From Halomonas alimentaria (GTDB lineage Bacteria; Pseudomonadota; Gammaproteobacteria; Pseudomonadales; Halomonadaceae), in the NCBI RefSeq assembly GCF_009902005.1, contig NZ_WUTT01000001.1:2693862-2757861 (forward strand): a DNA stretch of 64,000 bases, read 5' to 3'. Under the pieces are notes generated by a model. It was not told the origin of the DNA and ran no database searches. It saw only the letters and a program-made list of their open reading frames with translations. A program made the position numbers and the translations under genes. Numbering within the stretch: the first letter of the stretch is position 1; every line of letters starts with the position of its first letter. Shown piece by piece: positions 29,460 through 39,400 of this stretch.

Positions 29460-30938
29460 TCAGAGCTCCCTGTATTCCTTCTCGAAGCGCTTGGCCTGCT
29501 TCTTGGAGACACCGCCCAGCACCTCGATGGCGTGGCGCAGCCGTGCCCGGGTCATGTCCGAACCGAGGATCGCCATGGCATCCATCACCGAGGTGCTGGA
29601 GGGCGAGCCGGTCACGGCAATGAACACCGGAGCCAGGAACTCCTTCATCTTGAGCTCGAAGTGTGCCGCAAGCGCCTTGACCTCGGCGAGCAGCGCCTCC
29701 TTGTGCCAGGCGGGTAGCGTCTCGAAACGCCACACCAGGAACTGCAGCAGCTTGAGCAGGTCCTCGCGGCCCAGCTTCACACCGTCGAAGCTCTCCTCGC
29801 TGATGCGCGGCAGGCCGGAGAAGAAGTGACCCGCGAGCGGCACCACCTCGGAGAGGGTCTCCACGCGTGGGCGCACCTGGGGCAGGATCTCCCTGACGTA
29901 GGGCTCGTTGAAGGCCCACTCCATCAGCGCTTTGAGGAAACCCTCGTCGTCCAGCTCTTCGCGGATATAGAGGCCGTTGAGCCAGGTCAACTTCTCCAGG
30001 TCGAAGACCGGCCCGCCCAGCGAGACCCGCTGGATATCGAAGTGGGCCATCATCTCGTCGAGGCTGAACTTCTCGCGCTCATCCGGCATCGACCAGCCCA
30101 TGCGGCCCAGGTAGTTGGTCACCGCCTGGGGCAGGTAGCCCATGCGCCGGTAGTAGTTGATGGAGGTCGGGTTCTTGCGCTTGGAGAGCTTCGACTTGTC
30201 CGGGTTGCGCAACAGCGGCATATGGCAGAGCTGCGGCATCTCCCAGCCGAAGTACTCGTAGAGCAGCTGGTGCTTGGGGGCGGAGTTGATCCACTCCTCG
30301 CCGCGCAGCACATGGGTGATGCCCATCAGGTGGTCGTCCACCACATTGGCCAGGTGGTAGGTGGGCATGCCGTCGGACTTGAGCAGGATCTGGGCATCCA
30401 CCTGGGCCCAGTCCACCTCGATGCTCCCGCGCAGCATGTCCAGGACCACACAGGTGCCGCTGGCCGGCACCTGCATGCGCACCACATGCGGCCACCCCTC
30501 CTTCTCGCGGCGTGCCTGCTCCTCGGCGGGCAGAGCCAGGTCGGCGGGCTTGAGCGCCAGGTGCATGCCCGCGGCCTTGCGTGCCTCGCGCAGCTCGTCC
30601 AGCTCCTCGCTGGTGCGGTAGCAGCGGAAGGCGTGGCCCGACTCGATCAGCTGGCGGGCGTACTCCGCGTAGATATCGCCGCGCTCGCTCTGGCGGTAGG
30701 GGCCATGGGGGCCGCCCACGTCGGGCCCCTCGTCCCACTCCAGGCCCAGCCAGCGCAGCGAGTCGAGGATCATCTGTTCCGATTCGGCGGTGGAGCGCAC
30801 CCGGTCGGTATCTTCGATGCGCAGGATGAACTGACCGCCGTGCTGGCGGGCGAAGCACAGATTGAACAGGGCGATGTAGGCGGTGCCGACGTGGGGGTCG
30901 CCGGTCGGTGATGGCGCGATACGCGTGCGTACGGTCAT
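29460..30938 (-). CDS. gltX: Glutamyl-tRNA synthetase
   Basis: The 492-residue class I synthetase charges tRNA-Glu. The ATP-binding signature is [13 protein letters not shown] and the KMSKS-type loop is KLSKRKNPT. The Glu-specific segments [12 protein letters not shown] and [19 protein letters not shown] are present. It is followed on the same strand by tRNA-Ala and tRNA-Glu and one terminator, so enzyme and cognate tRNA are probably cotranscribed. A TATAAT box (30986-30981) lies 43-48 bp upstream of the start. Confidence 0.97.
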   Translation of the reverse strand: MTVRTRIAPSPTGDPHVGTAYIALFNLCFARQHGGQFILRIEDTDRVRSTAESEQMILDSLRWLGLEWDEGPDVGGPHGPYRQSERGDIYAEYARQLIESGHAFRCYRTSEELDELREARKAAGMHLALKPADLALPAEEQARREKEGWPHVVRMQVPASGTCVVLDMLRGSIEVDWAQVDAQILLKSDGMPTYHLANVVDDHLMGITHVLRGEEWINSAPKHQLLYEYFGWEMPQLCHMPLLRNPDKSKLSKRKNPTSINYYRRMGYLPQAVTNYLGRMGWSMPDEREKFSLDEMMAHFDIQRVSLGGPVFDLEKLTWLNGLYIREELDDEGFLKALMEWAFNEPYVREILPQVRPRVETLSEVVPLAGHFFSGLPRISEESFDGVKLGREDLLKLLQFLVWRFETLPAWHKEALLAEVKALAAHFELKMKEFLAPVFIAVTGSPSSTSVMDAMAILGSDMTRARLRHAIEVLGGVSKKQAKRFEKEYREL

Positions 30939-30980
30939 GTCGTTACGGTGTCCCGGGTCCGATGGTGGATGGATGGCGGC

Positions 30981-31009
30981 ATTATACGCACCTGCCGACG
31001 CCTCGGCAG
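30981..31009 (-). promoter_or_regulatory. Predicted gltX promoter region
   Basis: A perfect TATAAT lies at 30986-30981 on the minus strand but lacks a good -35 match. A perfect inverted repeat CTGCCGA-CGCC-TCGGCAG (30992-31009) occupies the -35 region and may bind an activator or repressor. Confidence 0.45.
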
Positions 31010-31073
31010 CCGTGGCCGGGAATCATCCTGCCTGACCGGGGTCAATGTCTGGTCATCTGCGAAGGAGAGCGTG

Positions 31074-31247
31074 ATGCTCGGCCAACTCCCCGAGGGCTTT
31101 ACCGCCCTGATTACCGGTGCCGGAGGCAGCATCGTCGCTGCCGTGGTGGACGCCCTGCTGGTGCGCCCCGGGCGGGTGATCGGCGTCGGGCGATACGCCG
31201 AGAGTGACAGCTTCTATGACTGGGCCGGCGAGCCGGTCGCCTGGTAG
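31074..31247 (+). pseudogene. Truncated SDR-family oxidoreductase remnant
   Basis: The 57-residue open frame, preceded by GAAGGAGAG, reads as the first strand-helix-strand of a short-chain dehydrogenase: ALITGAGGSIVAAVVDALL followed by RVIGVGR. The TGxxxGxG motif is damaged (GGSIVAA where GxGxA is expected) and the frame stops after the second strand, about one fifth of a normal SDR. No continuation is seen in other frames downstream. It is most simply read as a decayed gene; a genuine short protein is possible but less likely. Confidence 0.5.
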
Positions 31248-31352
31248 CCTTCGCAGTTGCAGCGTTGGCCGCACGCTATTGCACAGGCCCAGGTGATCGC
31301 AGATCATCTCGGGTCATCACAACAACCTCACGAAAGTCGACAGGATGGAGAC

Positions 31353-31949
31353 ATGCACCAACTAGGCCCGCGGATCAAAGCGTTGCGCGAGGAAGCCAAG
31401 CTCAACAAGGCCGCCCTCGCTCGCCGGGTGGGTGTCTCGGACGTGACCATCTCCTACTGGGAGTCCGGGGCTATCAAGCAGATCGGCCACGAGCGCCTGG
31501 TCGCCCTGGCTCGTGCCCTGGAGTGCCCGCTCTCCCGCCTGCTGGAGGGTGACAGCAGTAACCGCGCCGCGCCGCTCTATCTGCGGAGACACCCGCCGGC
31601 CCCCTGGCATGATCGCCACGCCGGTCGCATCGTCCTGCCCTTCGAACTGGTGCCCGAACTCGAGTGGGAGGGCGACTGCTTCCTGGTCACGCCGGCCCCC
31701 GACGAGCCCTTCGACTATCTCGCCCCCGGCGACCTGGTCGCCGTGGCGCCCACCGACATCTTCCGCCGCGCCGGCCTCTACCTGATCCAGCAGGAGGGCG
31801 AGCACCGGGTACGCCACGTCACCCAGGCCACGGACGGCGCCCTGCGCTTCGCCCACCCCGGCGCCGACACCTCCTCGGGCTACACCTCCGACACCCTGCT
31901 GCTGGGCAAGCTGCTGGCACGCTGGCAGCCCGGCCTGCTACAGACATGA
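31353..31949 (+). CDS. XRE-family regulator with S24-like C-terminal domain
   Basis: The 198-residue protein has an N-terminal HTH (about residues 6-65: IKALREEAKLNKAALARRVG, VSDVTISYWESG) and a C-terminal half resembling the LexA/CI (peptidase S24) fold, with GDLVAVAPTDIFRRAGLYLI. The catalytic serine context expected for self-cleavage (GxSM) is not evident, so it may be a non-cleaving repressor. The start is at ATG 31353 with an AGGATGGAG ribosome site. It resembles phage or halomonad chromosomal repressors. The target is unknown. Confidence 0.8.
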   Translation: MHQLGPRIKALREEAKLNKAALARRVGVSDVTISYWESGAIKQIGHERLVALARALECPLSRLLEGDSSNRAAPLYLRRHPPAPWHDRHAGRIVLPFELVPELEWEGDCFLVTPAPDEPFDYLAPGDLVAVAPTDIFRRAGLYLIQQEGEHRVRHVTQATDGALRFAHPGADTSSGYTSDTLLLGKLLARWQPGLLQT

Positions 31950-31978
31950 TCGGCTAGCGGCGCCCTTACGACGGGCGT

Positions 31979-32584
31979 CTACTCGACTCGCAGCACTTCC
32001 ACCCGATCGTGGGTACGGCGCGTCTCGCTGCCCACCAGGAAACGCTGGCTGAAGCTGGCCACCTGCCCCAGGCCATGCCGGGATTGCCCCACCAGGGGAC
32101 CGCTGAGATGCTCGTTCTCCTCGCCCAGGCGGTCACGCACCGAACGTGGCTGAACGCTGCTCTCCTGCACATCGACGGTGACGCGATAGCCACCATCCGG
32201 CAGCCCGCTGCCGGGGCCGAAGGGACCCGCCACGAAACCGCCAGCCTCCACCGACACGCGCTCGCGCCAGCGCACCCCGCTGAGTTCCCTCTCCACGATG
32301 ACCTGCAGGCGAGTTGCCTCGGGCAGGTTGGTGCTGCCCTCCACCGTCAGGCGCCGATCGCTACCCAGTCGGGAGGTAATCTCGATCGCTACCGGCTGGT
32401 CGAAGGGCGGCACCTCGGGTGCCTCAGGCTCGGGCGCAGCCTGCGGCTCGGGAGTCTCGGCGGCGGAGCTCGTCTCGGCTGGCTCGCTCGCCGGCGGCTC
32501 GCCCTCGCCACCGCACCCGGCCGTCGCCAGCGCCATTCCTACCAGCAACGCCCACGAAAGTATCGCGCATCGAGCCCTTGCCAT
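31979..32584 (-). CDS. Lipoprotein of unknown function
   Basis: The 201-residue protein has a lipoprotein signal peptide ending ATAGC (Cys24), then a low-complexity Pro/Glu/Ala/Ser linker (about 27-63). The following globular part starts at about residue 64 and contains a beta-rich stretch (LTVEGSTNLPEATRLQVIVER) that looks like an immunoglobulin-type or similar extracytoplasmic domain. No known catalytic motif is seen. Confidence 0.75.
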   Translation of the reverse strand: MARARCAILSWALLVGMALATAGCGGEGEPPASEPAETSSAAETPEPQAAPEPEAPEVPPFDQPVAIEITSRLGSDRRLTVEGSTNLPEATRLQVIVERELSGVRWRERVSVEAGGFVAGPFGPGSGLPDGGYRVTVDVQESSVQPRSVRDRLGEENEHLSGPLVGQSRHGLGQVASFSQRFLVGSETRRTHDRVEVLRVE

Positions 32585-32706
32585 CTGCCATCTCCGACTA
32601 TGTCATTAACTCTCAGGCTACCACTCCCGGGGGACTGGCGTCGTCCACCCCTCGGCCTGACCGCGGGGGACTGATAAACTATGCGCCTTCTCGACCGACA
32701 CCCGTG

Positions 32707-33708
32707 ATGCCGATGCCCCAGCTCGACCGTACCTTCTCCGTGGCGCCCATGATGGATTGGACGACCCGCGACTACCGCGCCTTCGCCCGGACCCTGACGC
32801 GCCACGCCCTGCTCTATACCGAGATGGTGACCACCGGGGCCATCCTGCACGGTAGTCCTCGCGAGCGCTTCCTGGGCTTTGATGAGGTGGAGCACCCCAT
32901 CGCCCTGCAGCTGGGCGGCAGCGATGCCGGCGAGCTGGCCGAGTGCGCTGCCATCGCCGAGGCGTGGGGCTATGACGAGGTCAACCTCAACGTCGGCTGT
33001 CCCAGCGATCGGGTGCAGAACAACCTGATCGGTGCCTGCCTGATGGGCCACCCGGAGAAGGTCGCCAGCGCCGTGCGCGCCATGCGCGAGGCGGTATCGA
33101 TCCCGGTCACGGTCAAGTGTCGCATCGGCATCGACGACCAGGACGAGGACAAGGATCTTTCGCGCTTCATCGACATCGTCGCCGACGCCGGCTGCGACAC
33201 CTTCATCGTGCATGCGCGCAAGGCGTGGCTGGAGGGACTCTCCCCCAAGGAGAACCGCGATGTGCCGCCGCTCAACTACTCCCGGGTGCATCGACTCAAG
33301 GCGAGCCGCCCCGAGCTGCATATCGGCATCAACGGCGGACTGAAGACACTCGATGCCTGCCGCGAACAGCTCGAATACGTCGACAGCGTGATGGTCGGCC
33401 GCGAGGCCTACCAGAATCCCTGGCTGCTGGCTGGAGTCGATGAAGCGCTCTACGGCGAGCCGGGGCCGGCAGTGAGCCGCCATGCAGCGGCCCGTGCCCT
33501 GCGCCCCTATATCGCCCGACGACTCGAAGAGGGCGCCAAGCTCAACCACCTCACCCGCCACCTGCTGGGCCTCTTCCAGGGCCAGCCGGGCGGACGCAAG
33601 TTCCGCCGTCACCTCTCCGAGAACGCCCATCGTGAGGGCGCGAGCCTGGCGGTATTCGACGACGCCCTGGGCCTGGTCGCCGAACGCGAGGCCGCCGCCG
33701 TGGCCTGA
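32707..33708 (+). CDS. dusA: tRNA-dihydrouridine(20/20a) synthase
   Basis: The 333-residue flavoenzyme reduces U20/U20a in the tRNA D-loop. FSVAPMMDWTTRDYR, LLYTEMVTTGAI, LNVGCPSDRVQ with the catalytic Cys, and HARKAWLEGLSPKENR are specific to the DusA subfamily, distinguishing it from DusB and DusC. Start ATG 32707 is uncertain by two codons (a second ATG is at 32713). Confidence 0.95.
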   Translation: MPMPQLDRTFSVAPMMDWTTRDYRAFARTLTRHALLYTEMVTTGAILHGSPRERFLGFDEVEHPIALQLGGSDAGELAECAAIAEAWGYDEVNLNVGCPSDRVQNNLIGACLMGHPEKVASAVRAMREAVSIPVTVKCRIGIDDQDEDKDLSRFIDIVADAGCDTFIVHARKAWLEGLSPKENRDVPPLNYSRVHRLKASRPELHIGINGGLKTLDACREQLEYVDSVMVGREAYQNPWLLAGVDEALYGEPGPAVSRHAAARALRPYIARRLEEGAKLNHLTRHLLGLFQGQPGGRKFRRHLSENAHREGASLAVFDDALGLVAEREAAAVA

Positions 33709-33714
33709 GGCCAC

Positions 33715-34746
33715 TCAGTACAGGGGGTCGGGCGGCGGCTCCAGGCTGGAGTGGAAGTCCTCGATGGCGCTCTCCGCCTCCTCGATGGCATCGAAGCGGG
33801 CGATATGGAACAACGCCTCGCCTTCGTTGGCCAGCGGCAAGCGGCTCATGCCGATGACGATGCCATCGGCCATGGCATGCACCTCCCCTTCCGCGTTACC
33901 GAAGGGATCCGCCACCCGGCCCAGCACATCGCCCTTGGCCACCCGGGCGCCCAGGCGCACCTTGGGGCGCAGGATGCCGTCGATGGGCGCCCGCGCCCAG
34001 CTCGAGCCATTGGCCACCTCGGCGGCCGGCGGATCGCGGCGACGCCGCTCGCCGGCCAGCATCCCCAGGCGGCGCATCACCCTGATCACCCCACGCACCC
34101 CGGGAGTGATCGCCCATTCGTCGAAGCGCAACGCCTCACCGGCCTCGTAGGTCAGCACCGGGATGCCACGATTCTGGGCGTAGTGACGCAGGCTGCCCTC
34201 GCGCAGCTCGGCGTTGAGGATCACCGGTGCACCGAAGGCATTGGCCATGAGTTCGGTCTCGCCACCCGCCACCAACTGGGCTCGGATCTGGGGCAGGTTG
34301 GTGCGGTGGATCGCCCCGGTGTGCAGGTCGATGATATGCGTGGCCTGATCGACGATCGCCTCGCGGAACAGCGCCGCCATGCGCCCGCCCAGGGAGCCCG
34401 ACTCGCTGCCCGGGAAGCAGCGGTTGAGATCGCGCCGGTCGGGCAGGTAGCGACTGTGCTGCACGAAACCGAAGACATTGACGATGGGGGCGGCTATCAG
34501 TGTCCCGCGCAGTCCCTGGAGCTGCTTCGAACGCAACAGACGGCGCACGATCTCCACGCCGTTGATCTCATCACCGTGGATGCCGCCGCATACCAGCAGC
34601 GTGGGCCCTGCCTGGCGGCCATGCACCACCTCCACCGGAATCGAGAGCGGTGCATGGGTATACAGGCGTGCGGCGGGCACGTCGATCTGGGTCCGGGAAC
34701 CGGCGGCAATCCTGATGCCGGCGAGATCGAAGGGGGCTCTGGCCAT
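33715..34746 (-). CDS. Succinylglutamate desuccinylase/aspartoacylase family protein
   Basis: The 343-residue M14-type metallohydrolase has zinc ligands in GGIHGDEING (HxxE) and the later IIDLHTGA histidine. The RDLNRCFPG segment matches substrate-binding arginines of the AstE/aspartoacylase group. Such enzymes deacylate amino acid derivatives. An ast operon is not present, so the substrate is unassigned; N-acyl osmolyte or amino acid turnover is possible. AAGGAG precedes the start. It is convergent with dusA. Confidence 0.87.
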   Translation of the reverse strand: MARAPFDLAGIRIAAGSRTQIDVPAARLYTHAPLSIPVEVVHGRQAGPTLLVCGGIHGDEINGVEIVRRLLRSKQLQGLRGTLIAAPIVNVFGFVQHSRYLPDRRDLNRCFPGSESGSLGGRMAALFREAIVDQATHIIDLHTGAIHRTNLPQIRAQLVAGGETELMANAFGAPVILNAELREGSLRHYAQNRGIPVLTYEAGEALRFDEWAITPGVRGVIRVMRRLGMLAGERRRRDPPAAEVANGSSWARAPIDGILRPKVRLGARVAKGDVLGRVADPFGNAEGEVHAMADGIVIGMSRLPLANEGEALFHIARFDAIEEAESAIEDFHSSLEPPPDPLY

Positions 34747-34846
34747 CGGGCGCTCCTTGAGCTGACGTTCACCGAATCCTTATACGCCCCGCGAGCGGCG
34801 ATGGCGAGGGCTCTCGCGAACCATGACGTCGACAAGGGTGCCAGGC

Positions 34847-34888
34847 ATACATGCTTGTATGTAAATACCCGAAGGGATCGGGTAGAAT
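34847..34888 (+). promoter_or_regulatory. Operator/promoter region of the TetR gene
   Basis: A palindromic TACATGCTTGTATGTA core (34848-34863) resembles AcrR/TtgR-type operators. It is followed by a second inverted repeat TACCCGA/TCGGGTA (34866-34872 with 34878-34884) that overlaps a TAGAAT -10-like box (34883-34888). Sites of similar sequence precede the RND adaptor gene and the TolC-type gene. Confidence 0.6.
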
Positions 34889-34920
34889 ACTGGCATCTTT
34901 CCCCGCATGAGGCTCGTTCC

Positions 34921-35535
34921 ATGGCCCGACGCACCAAGGCCGAGGCCGCTGCCACCCGCGAGGCACTGCTCGACGCCGCCGAGGAGGTATTCCTCGAGAA
35001 GGGGGTCGCCCGTACCTCCCTGGAACAGATCGCCCGCCACGCCGGCATGACACGCGGTGCTGTCTACTGGCACTTCCGCAACAAGGCCGACCTCTTCCAG
35101 GCGATGCTCGGCCGGGTGCGCATGCCCTTCCAGGAGCTGGTTGCGGAGATTGGTGATCCAAGCCTGGTGGAGCGCCCCCTCGAGGCCATTCGGCTGGCCA
35201 TCCTCAAGGGCTTCGAGCGTCTGGAACAGCCCCAGTATCGGCGGGTCCACGCCATCCTGATCCACCACTGCGAGGTGTTCGGCGACATCGACCCGCTGGC
35301 CATGCAGAACGAGATGGCCGACGAGTCCTGCGGTGCGCTGGCCGACTACTTCACCTGCGCCGCCCGCCTGGGCCATCTGCGCGACGACCTCTCGCCGGTC
35401 ATCGCCGCCGAGCTGATGCAGGCGATGCTCGGCGGCCTCTTCCACGACTGGCTGCGCAACCACGAGCGCTTCTCGCTGGTGGCCAAGGGCCGCGAGCTGG
35501 TGGATACCCAGCTCGCCCTGATGCGTCGCGCCTAA
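34921..35535 (+). CDS. TetR-family regulator of efflux (AcrR/TtgR-like)
   Basis: The 204-residue repressor has the canonical TetR HTH (TREALLDAAEEVFLEKG, TSLEQIARHAGMTRGAVYWHFRNKADLF) and a C-terminal ligand domain resembling TtgR/AcrR. The start at 34921 follows an upstream palindrome, and a longer open frame in front is not conserved. It lies near, but not adjacent to, the RND operon; shared operator-like sequences support regulation of the pump, TolC channel and itself. Ligands are unknown. Confidence 0.87.
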   Translation: MARRTKAEAAATREALLDAAEEVFLEKGVARTSLEQIARHAGMTRGAVYWHFRNKADLFQAMLGRVRMPFQELVAEIGDPSLVERPLEAIRLAILKGFERLEQPQYRRVHAILIHHCEVFGDIDPLAMQNEMADESCGALADYFTCAARLGHLRDDLSPVIAAELMQAMLGGLFHDWLRNHERFSLVAKGRELVDTQLALMRRA

Positions 35536-35548
35536 CCACTCAGACCCA

Positions 35549-36217
35549 TCAAACGGTGGCCGAGCGGCCTCCACCAAGGCGCAGGCGGTGGAGGTGTGAG
35601 CGCGCCTCACGAAACTCCCTGGCGTCGACGCTGCGATAGGCCCCCTCCTCCGCCACATACTTGACCAGCACCCGGTGTTCACCGACGCGTGGCATGCTGC
35701 CCTCCTTGCCGTGCAGACGCACCTCATGCTGCGGGTCATCGAGCAAGGCGGCGCGGGTCCACCCATCGCCATCCGGTTCGGCCAGTACCTCGACATGCTC
35801 ACCGAGCAGGCAGCGCTGGTGGCCGAGCAGGTGGCGATGAAACCAGCGACGCATCGAACCGCAGAGTGCCGCGGCAAGCGGTGAGGCGATGGCGAAGGCG
35901 CCCCACAGCACCACCACCCCCAGTGGCACCCGGAACAGGCCCAGCTCCAGCCAGCGCAGGCCGAGCAGCTCCACCGCCAGGGTGATGGCCGCCGCCAGCA
36001 GCAGCAGTACCGAGAGCGAAAACGAGGCCGGCACGCCGGCGAAGCCCAGGGCGACCAGCGAGCTTGAGAGATAGTCCCCCTTCAGGCTGTCGTGCTCGAA
36101 GAGCTCCAGCGGCGCCAGGTGCAGCGCCACCAGTACCCAGTAGAGCAGTGCCAGCGGCAGCAGCACGCTGAACACCACCACCGGAAAACTCAGCGCAATC
36201 TCCATGACGAACTGCAT
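35549..36217 (-). CDS. Membrane protein with OB-fold-like tail (YqiJ-like)
   Basis: The 222-residue protein has a hydrophobic N-terminal span (about 8-30), two further hydrophobic stretches (about 55-110) and a soluble C-terminal region of about 100 residues. The layout resembles YqiJ-type or NfeD-like membrane proteins with an OB-fold, which often pair with flotillins. No flotillin gene is adjacent. The start was placed at MQFVME after a strong GAGGAGG ribosome site. The assignment is by layout rather than motif. Confidence 0.6.
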   Translation of the reverse strand: MQFVMEIALSFPVVVFSVLLPLALLYWVLVALHLAPLELFEHDSLKGDYLSSSLVALGFAGVPASFSLSVLLLLAAAITLAVELLGLRWLELGLFRVPLGVVVLWGAFAIASPLAAALCGSMRRWFHRHLLGHQRCLLGEHVEVLAEPDGDGWTRAALLDDPQHEVRLHGKEGSMPRVGEHRVLVKYVAEEGAYRSVDAREFREARSHLHRLRLGGGRSATV

Positions 36218-36346
36218 GACTACCTCCTCGCGGTAATGCTTAGCCAACGAATCAACTCCTGCTCCTCACTATAGCCGATCCGCTGCGCCCCGTGGCGAGT
36301 CCTCCATGACCTGCGTCATGGCCCGTCGTACAAGGGCCCATGGCAA

Positions 36347-36378
36347 CAGGGGGCGCCTCCTGTGAGGCGCCCCCTGTC
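36347..36378 (-). terminator. Terminator of the RND operon
   Basis: Perfect 14-bp stem ACAGGGGGCGCCTC/GAGGCGCCCCCTGT (36347-36360 with 36365-36378), followed on the minus strand by TTGCC. It lies 25 bp beyond the RND permease stop. Confidence 0.75.
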
Positions 36379-36402
36379 ATGGTGACCCGACCGCGGACAG
36401 GA

Positions 36403-39400
36403 TTAGCCCTGTTCGGATGCCGGGGCCTGGTGTTGCCCCTCCTTGCCGCGCAGCTTGCGTCCCAGCCAGGCGGAGATCGAGGCGATCATGGCGTAGAAGC
36501 TGGGAATGAAGAAGCTGCCCAGCACGGCCACCGAGCCCATGCCCACCGCCACCGTGGTACCGATATGGTGGCTGCTGACGTCACTCGCCCCGCTGGCCAG
36601 GGCCAGTGGCAGGGTACCGAAGATAAAGGCCAGCGAGGTCATCACGATGGGCCGGAAGCGCAGCTCCGCCGCACTGATGGCCGCCTCGCGGATCGTCTTG
36701 CCCAGCTCCTTGCGCTGCAGCTCGGCGAACTCGACGATCAGGATGGCGTTCTTGGCCGCCAGGCCCACTACCACCAGCATGCCGATCTCCACATAGACGC
36801 TGGTATCCAACCCGCGCAGCACGATGCCACCGATGCCACCCAGGAAGGCGAAGGGCGTGGCGGTCAGTACCGCCAGCGGCAGCGACCAGCTCTCGTACTG
36901 GGCGGCGAGGATCAGGAACACCATCAGCAGGCCGAAAATGATCGCCAGACTGGCGGTGCTGCCCATCTGACTCTCCTGATAGGCGGTGCCGGTCCAGCCC
37001 ATGCCCCAGTTGTTGCCGAGCTCCTCCGCGACGATCTCCTCCATGGCGGCAATCGCCTCGCCGGAGCTGTAGCCCGGTGCCGGGCCGCCCTGGAACTGGG
37101 CCCCCAGATAGACACCGAAGCGTGACACCACCGCCGGCTTGGCCTGGCGCTCCAGGGTCACGAACTCCGAAAGCGGAATGCGCTCGCCATTGCCTCCGCG
37201 CACATAGACCTTGCCCATGTCATCCGGCGTCTTGCGGAACTCGTCCTCGTTCTGCAGGTAGACCTGGAAGTTGCGGTTCTGGTAGCTGAAATAGTTGACG
37301 AAACCGTTGCCGAAGGTATTGGACAGAGTGGAGTTGAGCTGCTGCAGCGACACGCCATAGCTCAACGCCTTCTGCTGGTCGATCTCGGCGCGGTAACCCG
37401 GCACGTTGACATTGAAGGTGGTAAAGACGCGCTGCAGTACAGGATTCTCACCCGCCGCCTGCATCACCTTCAGCGAGGCCTGGAAGAGCTCCTGGGGAGT
37501 GGCACCCTCGAAGGACTGCAGGTAGCCGGTGAAACCGCCGGTGGTGGAGAGCCCCATGATCGGTGGCACGTTGAATGCCATGGCCGAGCCGCCGGGGACC
37601 TGTGCGCCCAGCTGCATGATCCTGCCCACCAGCTCATCGGCGGTCAGCTCGCGCTCCTCCCAGGGCAGCATGTTGATGAACATGACACCGCGGGCGGAGT
37701 TGACCGCACTGGAGAGGATGTCATAGCCCGCCACGGCGGAGCTGTACTCGACCCCCTCGATCTCCTCGATTCGGGAGCTCAGTTCGTCCATGTAGGCACG
37801 AGTCCGGTCCAGCGAGGCAGAATCGGGCAACTGTATGCTGGCGAGCACCACGCCCTGGTCGGTCTCCGGCACCAGCGTCGAAGGGGTGGTCTGGTACAGC
37901 CACCAGGAACCGCCGATCACCAGGCCGGTAAGCAGCAGCGCCAGGCCCCAGAAGCGCACCAGTACCTTGACCACCCACATGTAGCCGGCGGTGATTCCGG
38001 CAAACAGGCTATCGAACAGACGCAGCGGGGTGTTCACGGCGCGCATCAGTTTCGACTCACCCAGCTGCGGCTTGTGCTTGATGAACACGGCCGACAGGGC
38101 CGGGGTGAAGGTCAGCGCCATCAGCGCCGAGAAGGCCACCGAGATCGCCACGGTCAGAGCGAACTGCTGGTAGATCTGTCCGGTGAAACCGCCCAGGAAG
38201 GCCACCGGCACGAATACCGCCGCCATGATCAGCGAGGTAGCGATGACTGGGCCACCGACCTCCTTCATGGCACGGATGGTGGCCTGAGTGACCGTGATCT
38301 CCTCGTCCTCGCTGAGCACCCGCTCGACGTTTTCCACCACCAGGATGGCGTCGTCCACCACGATGCCGATGGAAAGCACCAGGGCGAACAGCGTCAGCAG
38401 GTTGATCGAGAAGCCGAACATGTAGAAGCCGGCGAAGGTGGCCAGCACCGAGACCGGCACCACCGACATGGCGATCACCGTGAAGCGCCAGTTCTGCAGG
38501 AAGATAAACAGGATCACACCGACGATCAGGAACGCCTCGATGAATACCTTGGTCACGGTGTCGACGGAGGCGCCGATGAACAGGGTGGTGTCGTAGGGCA
38601 CCACGTACTCGAGTCCCGGCGGGAAGCGCTCCTCCAGCTCGGCCATGGTGTTGTGGACCGTCTGGGCGGTCTCCAGGGCGTTGGCGCCGGGCTGCTGGTT
38701 GATAATGATCGGCGTCATGGTGGCGCCGTTGAGCTTGGCACCCACCCCGTAGAATGACGCGCCCAGCTCGATGCGCGCCACGTCCTGCAGACGCAGCGAC
38801 GAGCCGTCGGGGTTGGTGCGCAGGAAGATCTCGCGGAAGTCGTCGACGTTGTTGAGACGACCACCGGCGGTGATGGTGTAGGTGAAGGCGCGTGGCTCGC
38901 TCTGGGGCGTACTGGCCAGGCTGCCCGCCGGCACTTCGGTGTTCTGGGAGCGTATCGCCGCCGCCACTTCGGTGGGTGTGAGGTCGTACTGGGCCAGCTT
39001 GTCGGGATCCATCCAGATGCGCATGGCGAACTCGCCGCCCCCTAGCACCTCGGCCTCACCTACGCCGGGAACCTGGCGCAGCTCGTCGAGGATGTTGAGG
39101 GTGGCATAGTTCTGCATGAAGACGTTGTCGTAGTCGCCTTCCGGCGAGATCAGCGCGACCAGCATCAGGATCGAGCTGGAGCGCAGTTCCACGGTCACGC
39201 CCTGGGACTGCACCTGCTCGGGCAGCTGCGACAGCGCCCCCTGCACCCGGTTATTGACGTTGATGGTGTTGATATCGCCATCGGTGCCGATATCGAAGGC
39301 CACGCTGAGGCTCATCATGCCGTTGTCGGCACTGGTCGAGGTCATGTAGAGCATGTCCTCGACGCCATTGATGGCCTCGGCCAGGGGGGCGGCCACCGTC

